From assembly GCA_947650365.1 (NCBI GenBank), contig OX393551.1, positions 61,497,173-61,561,172 on the forward strand: 64,000 nt of DNA. The letters run 5' to 3'. The translations under genes were made by a program, and so were the position numbers. This DNA is from Chamaelirium japonicum. Lineage: Eukaryota; Streptophyta; Magnoliopsida; Liliales; Melanthiaceae. Below, one piece after another: positions 1 to 13,000 of the stretch. Each line of letters begins with the position of its first letter. The stretch's first letter is position 1. The notes under the pieces were generated by a model. That model saw only the letters and a list, made by a program, of their open reading frames with translations, was not told where the DNA came from and did not search any database.

Positions 1-1289
1 GAATGAATTAGAATTGATCGTGCGAATGAATTAGAATGGATTGCACGAATGAATTAGAATGGATACATTCGAGCGAATGAAGTAGAATTGATCGTACGAA
101 TGAATTAGAATGGATCGTACGAATGAATTAGAATGAATCGTACGAATGAATTAGATGGATACATTCGAACGAATGAATTAGAATAGATCGTAGGAATGAA
201 TTAGAATGGATCATACGAATGAATTAGAATTGATCGTGCGAATGAATTAGAATGGATTGTACGAATGAATTAGAATGGATACTTTCGTACGAATGATGTA
301 GAATGGATCGTACGAATGAATCAGAATGGATCGTACGAATGAATGAATTAGAATTGATCGTGCGAATGAATTAGAATGGATTGTACGAATGAATTAGAAT
401 GGATACATTCATGTGAATGAAGTAGAATGAATCGTACGAATGAATTAGAATGGATTGTACGAATGAATTAGAATGAATCGTACGAATGAATTTGAATGGA
501 TACATTCGAACGAATAAATTAGAATAGGTCGTAAGAATGAATTAGAATGGATCATACGAATGAATTAGAATTGATCGTGCGAATGAATTAGAATGGATTG
601 TACGAATGAATTAGAATGGATACATTCGTGCGAATGAAGTAGAATGGATCGTACGAATGAATTAGAATGGATACATTCGTGCGAATGAAGTAGATTGGAT
701 CATACGAATGAATTAGAATGGATCGTACGAATGAATTAGAATGAATCGTATGAATGAATTAGAATGGAAACATTCGAACGAATGAATTAGAATAGACCGT
801 ACAAATGAATTAGAATGGATCGTACGAATGAATTAGAATGGATCGTACGAATGAATTAGAATGAATCGTACGAATGAATTAGAATGGATACATTCGAACG
901 AATGAATTAGAATAGATCGTAGGAATGAATTAGAATGGATCATACGAATGAATTATAATTGATCGTGCGAATGAATTAGAATGGATACATTCGTGCGAAT
1001 GAATTAGAATAGATCTGGATAGTGCGAATGAATTTGAATGGATTGCACGAATGAATTAGAATGGATACATTCGTGCGAATAAAGTAGAATGGATCGTACG
1101 AATGAATTAGAATGGATCGTACGAATGAATCAGAATAGATCGTACGAATGAATTAGAATGGATCGTACGAATGAATTAGAATGGATACATTCGAACTAAT
1201 GAATTAGAATAGATCATAGGAATGAATTAGAATGGATCATACGAATGAATTAGAATTGATCGTGCGAATGAATTAGAATGGATTGCACG
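1..1289 (+). repeat. Satellite block, forward orientation
   Basis: Tandem 23-bp monomers with core GAATGAATTAGAATGGATCG, called forward here. They are mixed with 28-bp variants containing GGATACATTCG. Variants follow a fixed order (TTGATCGTG, GGATTGTAC, long CATTCGTG, GAAGTAG, GGATCGTAC, GAATCGTAC, long CATTCGAA, ATAGATCGTAGG, GGATCATAC), which is the 9-monomer higher-order repeat seen across the window, here with some units lost or gained. The block continues beyond the left edge of the window. Confidence 0.95.
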
Positions 1290-4200
1290 TACGATCCATT
1301 CTACTTCATTCGCACGAATGTATCCATTCTAATTCCTTCGTACAATCCATTCTAATTCATTCGCACGATCAATTCTAATTCATTCGTATGATCCATTCTA
1401 ATTCATTCCTACGATCTATTCTAATTCATTCGTTCGAATGTATCCATTCTAATTCATTCGTACGATTCATTCTAATTCATTCGTACGATCCATTCTAATT
1501 CATTCGTACGATCCATTCTACTTCATTCGCATGAATGTATCCATTCTAATTCATTCGTGCAATCCATTCTAATTCATTCGCACGATCAATTCTAATTCAT
1601 TCGTATGATCCATTCTAATTCATTCCTATGATCTATTCTAATTCATTCGTTCGAATGTATCCATTCTAATTCATTCGTACGATCCATTCTAATTCATTCG
1701 TACGATCCATTCTAATTCATTCGTATGATCCATTCTAATTCATTCCTACGATCTATTCTAATTCATTCGTTCGAATGTATCCATTCTAATTCATTCGTAC
1801 GATTCATTCTAATTCATTCGTACGATCCATTCTAATTCATTCGTACGATCCATTCTACTTCATTCGAATGAATGTATCCATTCTAATTCATTCGTGCAAT
1901 CCATTCTAATTTATTCGCACGATCAATTCTAATTCATTCGTATGATCCATTCTAATTCATTCCTATGATCTATTCTAATTCATTCGTTCGAATGTATCCA
2001 TTCTAATTCATTCGTACGATTCATTCTAATTCATTCGTACGATCCATTCTAATTCATTCGTACGATCCATTGTACTTCATTCGCACGAATGTATCCATTC
2101 TAATTCATTCGTACAATCCATTCTAATTCATTCACACGATCAATTCTAATTCATTCGTATGATCCATTCTAATTCATTCCTACGATCTATTCTAATACAT
2201 TCGTTCGAATGTATCCATTCTAATTCATTCGTACGATTCATTCTAATTCATTCGTACGATCCATTCTAATTCATTCGTACGATCCATTCTACTTCATTCG
2301 CACGAATGTATCCATTCTAATTCAGTCATATGATCCATTCTAATTCATTCGCCCGATCCATTCTATTTCATTTATACGATCCATTCTAATTCATTCGTAC
2401 GATCCATTCTAATTCATTCGCACAATCTATTCTAAGTCATTCGTACGATCCATTCTAATTCATTAGCATGATCCATTCTAATTCATTCGTACGATCCATT
2501 CTATTTCATTCATACGATCCATTCTTACTCATTCGTACGATCCATTCTAATTCATTCGCATGAATGTATCCATTCTAATTCATTCGTACGATCCATTCTA
2601 ATTCATTAGCACGATCCATTCTAATTCATTCGTACGATCCATTCTATTTCATTCGTACGATCCATTCTTACTCATTCGTACGATCCATTCTAATTCATTC
2701 GCATTAATGTATCCATTCTAATTCATTCGTACGATCCATTCTAATTCATTCGTACGATTCATTCTAATTCATTCGTACAATCCATTCTAATTCATTCGTA
2801 CGATCCATTCTAATTCATTCGTACGATCCATTCTAATTCATTCGTATGATCCATTCTAATTCATTCCTACGTTCTATTCTAATTTATTCGTACGAACCAT
2901 TCTACTTTATTCGCACGAATGTATCCATTCTAATTCATTCGTACAATCCATTCTAATTCATTCGCACGATCAATTCTAATTCATTCGTATGATCCATTCT
3001 AATTCATTCCTACGATCTATTCTAATTCATTCGTTCAAATGTATCCATTCTAATTTATTCGTACGATCCATTCTAATTCATTCGTACGATCCGTTCTACT
3101 TCATTCGCACGAATGTATCCATTCTAATTCATTCGTACAATCCATTCTAATTCATTCGCACGATCAATTCTAATTCATTCGTATGATCCATTCTAATTCA
3201 TTCCTACGATCTATTCTAATTCATTCGTTTGAATGTATCCATTCTAATTTATTCGTACGATTCATTCTAATTCATTCGTACGATCCATTCTGATTCATTC
3301 GTACGATCCGTTCTACTTTATTCGCACGAATGTATCCATTCTAATTCATTCGTACAATCCATTCTAATTCATTCGCACGATCAATTCTAATTCATTCGTA
3401 TGATCCATTCTAATTCATTCCGACGATCCATTCTACTTCATTAGCACGAATGTATCCATTCTAATTCATTCGTACAATCCATTCTAATTCATTCGCACGA
3501 TCAATTCTAATTCATTCGTATGATCCATTCTAATTCCTTCCTACAATCTATTCTAGTTCATTCGTTCGAATGTATCCATTCTAATTTATTCGTACGATTC
3601 ATTCTAATTCATTCGTACGATCCATTCTGATTCATTCGTACGATCCATTCTACTTCATTCGCGCGAATGTATCCATTCTAATTCATTCGTACAATCCATT
3701 CTAATTCATTCGCACGATCAATTCTAATTCATTCGTATGATCCATTCTAATTCATTCTATGATCTATTCTAATTTATTCGTTCGAATGTATCCATTCTAA
3801 TTCATTCGTACGATTCATTCTAATTCATTCGTACGATCCATTCTAATTCATTCGTACGATCCATTCTACTTCATTCGCACGAATGTATCCATTCTAATTC
3901 ATTCGTACAATCCATTCCAATTCATTCGCACGATCAATTCTAATTCATTCGTATGATCCATTCTAATTCATTCCTACGATCTATTCTAATTCATTCGTTC
4001 GAATGTATCCATTCTAATTCATTCGTACGATTCATTCTAATTCATTCGTACGATCCATTCTGATTCATTCGTACGATCCATTCTACTTCATTCGCAGGAA
4101 TGTATCCATTCTAATTCATTCGTACAATCCATTCTAATTCATTCGCTCGATCAATTCTAATTCATTCGTATGATCCATTCTAATTCATTCCTACGATCTA

Positions 4201-6544
4201 TTCTAATTCATTCGTTCGAATGTATCCATTCTAATTCATTCGTACGATTCATTCTAATTCATTCGTACGATCCATTCTAATTTATTCGTACGATCCATTC
4301 TACTTCATTCGCACGAATGTATCCATTCTAATTCATTCGTACAATCCATTCTAATTCATTCGCACGATCAATTCTAATTCATTCGTATGATCCATTCTAA
4401 TTCATTCCTACGATCTATTCTAATTCATTCGTTCGAATGTATCCATTCTAATTCATTCGTACGATTCATTCTAATTCATTCGTACGATCCATTCTAATTC
4501 ATTCGTACGATCCATTCTACTTCATTCGCACGAATGTATCCATTCTAATTCATTCTTACAATCCATTCTAATTCATTCTTACGATCAATTCTAATTCATT
4601 CGTATGATCCATTCTAATTCATTCCTACGATCTATTCTAATTTATTCATTCGAATGTTTCCATTCTTATTCATTCGTACGAATCATTCTAATTCATTCGT
4701 ACGATCCATTCTGATTCATTCGTACGATCCATTCTAATTCATTCGTACGATCTATTCTACTTCATTCGCACGAATGTATCCATTCTAATTCATTCGTACA
4801 ATCCTTTCTAATTCATTCGCACGATCAATTCTAATTCATTCGTATGATCCATTCTAATTTATTCCTACGATCTATTCTAATTAATTCGTTTGAATGTATC
4901 CATTCTAATTCATTCGTACGATCCATTCTAATTCATTCGTACGATCCATTCTACTTCATTCGCACGAATGTATCCATTCTAATTCATTCGTACAATCCAT
5001 TCTAATTCATTCGCACGATCAATTCTAATTCATTCGTATGATCCATTCTAATTCATTCCTACGATCTATTCTAATTCATTCGTTCGAATGTATCCATTCT
5101 AATTCATTCGTACGATTCATTCTAATTCATTCGTACGATCCATTCTAATTCATTCGTACGATCCATTCTACTTCATTCGCACGATCAATTCTAATTCATT
5201 CCTACGATCTATTCTAATTCATTCGTTCGAATGTATCCATTCTAATTTATTCGTAATATTCATTCTAATTCATTCGTACGATCCATTCTAATTCATTTGT
5301 ACGATCCATTCTACTTCATTCGCACGAATGTATCCATTCTAATTCATTCGTACAATCCATTCTAATTCATTCGCACAATCAATTCTAATTCATTCGTATG
5401 ATCCATTCTAATTCATTCGTACGATCCATTCTAATTCATTTGTACGATCCATTCTACTTCATTCGCACGAATGTATCCATTCTAATTCATTCGTACAATC
5501 CATTCTAATTCATTCGCACGATCAATTCTAATTCATTCGTATGATCCATTCTAATTCATTCCTACGATCTATTCTAATTCATTCGTTCGAATGTATCCAT
5601 TCTAATTCATTCGTACGATTCATTCTAATCCATTCGTACGATCCATTCTAATCCATTCGTACGATCCATTCTAATTCATTCTCATAAATGTAACCTTTCT
5701 AATTCATTTGTACGATCCATTCTAATTCATTCGTACGATCCATTCTAATCCATTCGTACGATCCATTCTAATCCATTCGTACGATCCATTCTAATTCATT
5801 CGCACGAATGTAACAATTCTAATTCATTCGTACGATCCATTCTAATTCATTCGCACAAATGTATCCATTCTAATTCATTCGTTCGATCCATTCTAATTCA
5901 TTCGTATAAATATATCCATTCTAATTCATTCGTACGATCCATTCTAATTCATTCGTACGATCCATTCTAATTCATTCGTCCGATCCATTCTAATTCATTC
6001 ACATGAATGTATTCATTCTAATTCATTCGTACAATCTATTCTAATTCATTCGCACGATCCATTCTAATTCATTCGTATGATCCATTCTAATTCATTCCTA
6101 CGATCTATTCTAATTTATTTGCTCGAATGTATCCATTCTAATTCATTCGTACGATCCATTCTTATTCATTCGTACGATCCATTCAAATTCATTCGCATGA
6201 TCCATTCTAATTCATTCGTACGATCCATTCTTATTCATTCGCTCGAATGTATCCATTCTAAATCATTCGTACGATCCATTCAAATTCATTCACATGATCC
6301 ATTCTTATTCATTCGTACGATCTATTCTAATTCATTCGCTCGAATATATCCATTCTAATTCATTAGCACGATCCATTCTAATTTATTCGTACGATCCATT
6401 CTATTTGATTCGTACGATCCATTCTTACTCATTCGTACGATCCATTCTAATTCATTCGCACGAATGTATCCATTCTATTCTAATTCATTCGTGCAATCTA
6501 TTCTAATTCATTCGTTCGAATGTATCCATTCTAATTCATTCGTA
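1290..6544 (-). repeat. Satellite block, reverse orientation
   Basis: The same satellite in reverse complement (CATTCTAATTCATTCG). The 217-bp higher-order unit is clear from about 1300 to 2300 and 2850 to 5630. From about 2320 to 2830 it is replaced by a different arrangement with CTATTTCATTCG, CTTACTCATTCG and TTAGCACG variants (the 143-bp unit). From about 5630 to 6540 the order is irregular, with TAATCCATTCG and AAATGTAACC variants. Short open frames here are by-products of the repeat. Confidence 0.95.
2463..2748 (-). repeat. Second higher-order repeat, 143-bp 6-mer
   Basis: The marker TTAGCAYGATCC recurs at 2463 and 2606, 143 bp apart, which equals five 23-bp monomers plus one 28-bp monomer. 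The order is TTAGCAY, standard, TTTCATTCG, TTACTCATTCG, standard, then a long monomer with CATTCGCATDAATG. The same order recurs at 39758 and 39901, again 143 bp apart. Confidence 0.75.
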
Positions 6545-8764
6545 TGCGAATGAATTAGAATGGATTGCACGAATGAATTAGAATGGATACATTCGTGCGA
6601 ATGAAGTAGAATGGATCGTACGAATGAATCAGAATGGATCGTACGAATGAATTAGAATGAATCGTACGAATGAATTAGAATGGATACATTCAAACGAATG
6701 AATTAGAATAGATCGTAGGAATGAATTAGAATGGATCATACGAATGAACTAGAATTGATCGTGCGAATGAATTAGAATGGATACATTCGAACGAATGAAT
6801 TAGAATAGATCGTAGGAATGAATTAGAATGGATCGTACGAATGAATTAGAATGGATCGTACGAATGAATTAGAATGGATTGTACAAATGAATTAGATTGG
6901 ATACATTCATGCGAATGAAGTAGAATGGATCGTACGAATGAATTAGAATAGATCGTACGAATGAATTAGAATGAATCGTACGAATGAATTAGAATGGATA
7001 CATTCGAACAAATGAATTACAATAGATCGTAGGAATGAATTAGAATGGATCATACGAATGAATTAGAATTGATCGTGCGAATGAATTAGAATGGATTGTA
7101 CGAATGAATTAGAATGGATACATTCGTGTGAATGAAGTAGAATGGATCGTACGAATGAATTAGAATGGATCGTACGAATGAATTAGAATGAATCGTACGA
7201 ATGAATTAGAATAGATACATTCGAACGAATGAATTAGAATAGATCATAGGAATGAATTAGAATGGATAATACGAATGAATTAGAATTGATCGTGCGAATG
7301 AATTAGAATGGATCGTACGAATGAATTAGAATGGATTGTACGAATGAATTAGATTGGATACATTCATGCGAATGAAGTAGAATGGATCGTACGAATGAAT
7401 TAGAATAGATCGTACGAATGAATTAGAATGAATCGTACGAATGAATTAGAATGGATACATTCGAACGAATGAATTAGAATAGATCGTAGGAATGAATTAG
7501 AATGGATCATACGAATGAATTAGAATTGATCGTGCGAATGAATTAGAATGGATTGTACGAATGAATTAGAATGAATACATTCGTGCGAATGAAGTAGAAT
7601 GGATCGTACGAATGAATTAGAATGGATCGTACGAATAAAATAGAATGGATCGTACGAATGGATACATTCGTGCGAATGAAGTAGAATGGATCGTACGAAT
7701 GAATTAGAATGGATCGTACGAATGAATTAGAATGGATCGTACGAATGAATTAGAATGAATCGTACGAATGAATTAGAATGGATCGTACGAATGAATTAGA
7801 ATGGATACATTCATGCAAATGAATTAGAATGGATCGTACGAATGAGTAAGAATGGATCGTACGAATGAAATAGAATGGATCGTACGAATGAATTAGAATG
7901 GATCGTGCTAATGAATTAGAATGGATCGTACGAATGAATTAGAATGGATACATTCATGCGAATGAATTAGAATGGATCGTACGAATGACTTAGAATAGAA
8001 TGGATCGTACGAATGAATTAGAAATGATCGTAGGAATGAATGAATTAGAATAGATCATAGGAATGAATTAGAATAGATCGTAGGAATGAATTAGAATGGA
8101 TCATACGAATAAATTAGAAATGATCGTGCGAATGAATTAGAATGGATTGTACGAATGAATTAGAATGGATACATTCGTGCGAATGAAGTAGAATGGATCG
8201 TACGAATGAATTAGAATGGATCGTACGAATGAATTAGAATGAATCGTACGAATGAATTAGAATGGATACATTCGAACGAATGAATTAGAATAGATCGTAG
8301 GAATGAATTAGAATGGATCATACGAATAAATTAGAAATGATCGTGCGAATGAATTAGAATGGATTGTACGAATGAATTAGAATGGATACATTCGTGCGAA
8401 TGAAGTAGAATGGATCGTATGAATGAATTAGAATGGATCGTACGAATGAATTAGAATGAATCGTACGAATGAATTAGAATGGATACATTCGAACGAATGA
8501 ATTAGAATAGATCTTAGGAATGAATTAGAATGGATCATACGAATGAATTAGAATTGATCGTGCGAATGAATTAGAATGGATTGTATGAATGAATTAGAAT
8601 AGATCGTACGAATGAATTAGAATGGATCGTATAAATGAATTAGAATGGATCGTGCGAATGAATTAGAATGGATCGTATGACTGAATTAGAATGGATACAT
8701 TCGTGCGAATGAATTAGAATGGATCGTACGAATAGAATGGATCGTACGAATGAATTAGAATGAA
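6545..8764 (+). repeat. Satellite block, forward orientation
   Basis: Forward monomers. The 9-monomer unit is recognisable through most of the block. At about 7840-7960 there is a forward copy of the 143-bp type arrangement (GAATGAGTAAG, GAATGAAATAG, GTGCTAATG). The block opens at CATTCGTATGCGAATG and closes at GAATGAATCCATTC, both inverted-repeat junctions. Confidence 0.93.
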
Positions 8765-9722
8765 TCCATTCTACTTCATTAGCACGATCCATTCAAATTC
8801 ATTCGTACGATCCATTCTAATTCATTCATACAATCCATTCTAATTCATTCGCACGATCAATTCTAATTCATTCGTATGATCCATTCTAATTCATTCCTAT
8901 GATCTATTCTTATTCATTCGTTCGAATGTATCCATTCTAATTCATTCGTACGATTCATTCTAATTCATTCGTACGATCCATTCTAATTCATTCGTACGAT
9001 CCATTCTACTTCATTCGCACGAATGTATCCATTCTAATTCATTCGTACAATCCATTCTAATTCATTCGCATGATCATTTCTAATTCATTCGTATGATCCA
9101 TTCTAATTCATTCCTACGATCTATTCTAATTCATTCCTTCGAATGTATCCAATGAATTAGAATGGATCATACGAATGAATTAGAATTGATCGTGCGAATG
9201 AATTAGAATGGATTGTACGAATGAATTAGAATGGATACATTCGTGCGAATGAAGTAGAATGGATCGTACGAATGAATTAGAATGGATACATTCGTGCGAA
9301 TGAAGTAGAATGGATCTTACGAATTAATTAGAATGGATCGTACGAATGAATTAGAATGAATCGTACGAATGAATTAGAATGGAAACATTCGAACGAATGA
9401 ATTAGAATAGATTGTAGGAATGAATTAGAATGGATCATACGAATGAATTAGAATTGATCGTGCGAATGAATTAGAATGGATTGTACGAATGAATTAGAAT
9501 GGATACATTCGTGCGAATGAAGTAGAATGGATCGTACGAATGAATTAGAATGGATCGTACGAATGAATTAGAATGGATATAATTCATTCGTACGATCCAT
9601 TCTACTTCATTCGCACGAATGTATCCATTCTAATTCATTCGTACAATCCATTCTAATTCATTCGCAGGATCAATTCTAATTCATTCGTATGATCCATTCT
9701 AATTCATTCCTACGATCTATTC
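8765..9722. repeat. Satellite, three short blocks of alternating orientation
   Basis: Reverse from about 8765 to 9150, forward from about 9151 to 9579, reverse from about 9580 to 9722. The last piece is cut by the LINE at 9723 and resumes at 16005. Confidence 0.92.
9711..9722. repeat. Target-site duplication of LINE 1, left copy
   Basis: TACGATCTATTC lies directly before the poly(T) that marks the 3' end of the minus-strand LINE. The same 12 bases follow the LINE 5' end at 16005-16016, and the satellite then continues in the expected monomer order. Because the satellite is repetitive, chance identity is a caveat, but the uninterrupted repeat phase supports a true duplication. Confidence 0.8.
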
Positions 9723-9746
9723 TTTTTTTATTTAATGCTAGGGGAT

Positions 9747-9752
9747 TTTATT
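9747..9752 (-). promoter_or_regulatory. Polyadenylation signal AATAAA of LINE 1
   Basis: AATAAA on the minus strand, about 20 nt before the A-rich tail. The position is right for 3' end formation of the LINE transcript. Confidence 0.6.
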
Positions 9753-9867
9753 AGGGACCCCGCCCATGAAAACAAAGCACTATTACACCTCTGGCCTTTT
9801 ATAAAACAAGGCATCAGAGTAAAGAAACCCAAAAACATCTAGGAACAACTAAAAGAATACAATTTAT

Positions 9868-9963
9868 ACCATGGAACATATATCTCACACCCAATCTGTC
9901 TCCCATAGCAACTGCAAACTACCATGGAACATATATTTCACACCCAATCTGTCTCCCATTAGC
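9868..9963 (-). repeat. 53-bp direct repeat in the LINE 1 3' untranslated region
   Basis: ACCATGGAACATATAT starts at 9868 and again at 9921. About 43 bp after each start are nearly identical (one visible C/T difference), giving a tandem duplication inside the 3' untranslated region, downstream of ORF2. Confidence 0.85.
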
Positions 9964-10007
9964 TTGGAATAATAGCTGCAAACTGTGCCTGAATTAATTT
10001 GCCAAGC

Positions 10008-13000
10008 TCAGTTTAGACTTAAAATTCTGTTGTAACTCTTCCCCACTTTATCATTTTCAATAGCAATACGCAGATTTTCTTTGAAATCATGAGGATACAT
10101 CCTTTCCAACAACTCTGAGTGACTCATTTTGGATAGAATATCAGCTGGTTGATTTCCTTCCCTCCATATATGAGTAATCTGATGCTTATGGAAGCGCTGC
10201 AGCTTAGCTTTAATACTTAAAACCTGATGCTTATTCTTCCAAGGGACATCACAATTTCCATTTATACAATTTACAGCAAGTAAAGAATCAGATTCAATCC
10301 AAAGGCAAGATGTGATTCCTGATGCAATACTGATACCATGCTCAATAGCTTCTAGTTCAACAGAAAGGATATTATTGTAATTCGATTTCCCCATATAAGC
10401 TTCAACTGCATTTCCACTAGAATTCCTTAAAATCCCACCAATAGAAGCCCCTGTAGAATTGATTGCGCCATCAGTATTCAATTTAATTTCATCCTTCTGT
10501 GGCTTCAGCCAAGATATTTGACTGGAAATAGGTATATTTTGCTGAAAATAACAGCCCCATTTAGCTGCAATTATTCGATTCTCCTGGGTATCCACTTCAC
10601 AAATATGAAGCTCATTTACATGGAGTTGAACTAGAGAAGTAATATTAGCCATCAAAACTCTTTTATGCATAGAGGTTTTCTCAAAAATTCTTCTGTTTCT
10701 TTCTTTCCACAGCAGATGAACAACACAACCTGTGACAATTTGTGCAATTGTAGTGATGAGGCCCTTACCATGAAACTTATTCTGAAGCCTAGTAATTTCA
10801 TTTCCAACATTCCCAATCCTGCTAGCCTTTATACCCATTCTAGACAAAGCTGATCTCCAAATCCAGGCAGAGTATGAGCATTTAAAAAAAAGATGATCAT
10901 GGTCCTCTCTGTCAGACCAACATAATGAGCAAAGGGAAGGAACCTGCATACCTCTTTTTTGGAGTTTATCACAAGTAAGAAGTTTTCTTATGAAAACTCT
11001 CCACAAAGTAACGGAGTGCTTTTCAATCCTGTTTTGATGCCAAATCCAATTGTATTCTGTCATAACTGTACCCTGACTTCTAATGGAATGCCAAGCTGAT
11101 TTTAAAGAAAAAATACCATTTGGTGATGGAGTCCAAACATCCAAGTCTGCTAGATTAGTGTGTTGAAGCTTATGTTCAGTCATAATCTGAAACAAATCAA
11201 AAATATTTGCTGAAGTTGGAGTTGGTAAAGACCAGCAGCCATCACAGATGAATTCTTTAACAAGCACATTCTTCTCATACCCCAAATCATAAACAGTTCG
11301 TAAATCAAATCTATCAATCAGTCTGCCATGTGAGGACCAATTATCATACCAGAGTTTAGTATTATATCCATCTCCTAACACCTTTTTAATTTTTGGTAGA
11401 AAAAGCTGTCTGATCTTTAGGATTCCTTTCCAAATTCCTGAAGCATTTGGACTAATTTTGCAATCCCAAATTGAATCATTTTTAAGATATTTCTGCTTAA
11501 TCCATCTCACCCATAGCGAAGAGTCATTGCTGCAAATATGCCAAAGATGTTTAGCTAGAGCAGCTTTATTCCATTCATCCAGTTTTCGAAACCCAAGACC
11601 ACCTTCCTTCTTTGGAAAACAAAGCTTAGACCAAGCTATAGGCACAATTTTCCTACTTAAAGAAGGACCACCCCAAAGAAATCTGCTAAAAATATTCTCA
11701 ATTTCTTTAATAATAGAAGCAGGGAGAGCAAAAATGCTTGACCAGTAAATATGAAGAGAGTTCAAAACCGATTTAATCAATTCCACTCTACCAGCAAGGG
11801 ATAGAAAATTTCTATTCCAAGTGCCTATTCTAGACCGAATTTGGTCTATCAGAGGTTGACAATCAATTCTCTTGAGACTTTTGGAGTTAAGTGGGAGTCC
11901 AAGATATCTGACTGGAAGCTGATCCTCTGCAAAGCCAAGGCAATTTAAAATATCTTGTTTCACTTCCACATTCCTGCTAAAGAAAACGTTGGATTTTGCT
12001 TGATTTATATCCAGTCCAGATTGATTCTTGAAATCCGAAAGAACTTTAGAAATCTCTATAGCTGAATGAGAATCTGCTTTACAAAAGATCAAAAGATCAT
12101 CTGCATAGGCAAGGTGAGAAATAGGGAATCCACCAAGAGCTGGAATAATTATCTTCTTATCATTCACAGCCTTATTTATCAAGCAAGTAAAGACATTCAT
12201 AGAGATTGCAAATAAGTATGGAGAGAGCGGATCTCCCTGTCTGATACCACGAAATCCTTGAAAATATCCTGTGGCCACACCATTGATAATAACTGAGAAT
12301 CTAACAGTAGAAATGCAACATCTGATCCAGTTGATCCACTGAGTTGGGAAGTTCATAATTTCTAAAGTTTGCAGAATGAAGTGATGATTAACTGAATCAA
12401 AAGCCTTCTTCAAATCAATCTTAAGACACATGCGAGGAGTACCTACTGCAGTATGAAAACGATTTAATAACTCATGAGCCACCATATCAGCATCCTGGAT
12501 ATGCCTCCCATTTATAAAAGCTAGCTGATTTTCTTCAATAATATTCGGAAGGAGAGGCTTTAGTCTATTTGCAAGAATGCTAGCTATTATTTTATAAGCA
12601 TAATTGCATAAGGATATTGGTCTGCAATTTGCAAAGCTTGTGATTCTTCCATCTTTCGGAATAAGAGCTAGTAAAGTGTGGTTTAGAGAAGAAATCCTGT
12701 CAGGCTGAGAATAGAAGAAGTTGATCATTCTAATAATATCCTCCTTAATAATGGACCAGCATTTGATGAAGAAAGAAGCCGAGAAACCATCTGCACCTGG
12801 AGTTTTGTTCGGAGGGGAGGAACTGATAACATTAAAAATTTCTTCAACAGAGAAAGGATTGCATAAGGAATTGTGACAATCATCTGATATCTTAGCAAGA
12901 CCATGACAATCCAATTTTCTTTGCCCATTGAACTTGAAAAGTTGAGTAAAATAGTTGATACCCTCTTGTTTGATATCCTCAGTATTATGGAGCATAGTTC

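Noticed and set aside
6077-6506. Short open frames with IHSNSFVRS-type repeats in the satellite (also near 40289 and 60528)
   Set aside because: They are direct translations of the tandem repeat; the 23-bp period cycles through frames and no other coding sign is present.
1-9722. Regular short repeats resembling a CRISPR array
   Set aside because: The repeats abut with no unique spacers, they change orientation, and the surrounding elements are plant retrotransposons.
1-9722. Telomere-like or simple microsatellite origin
   Set aside because: No TTTAGGG-type units; the monomer is 23/28 bp with a higher-order order of variants, so it is a true satellite.
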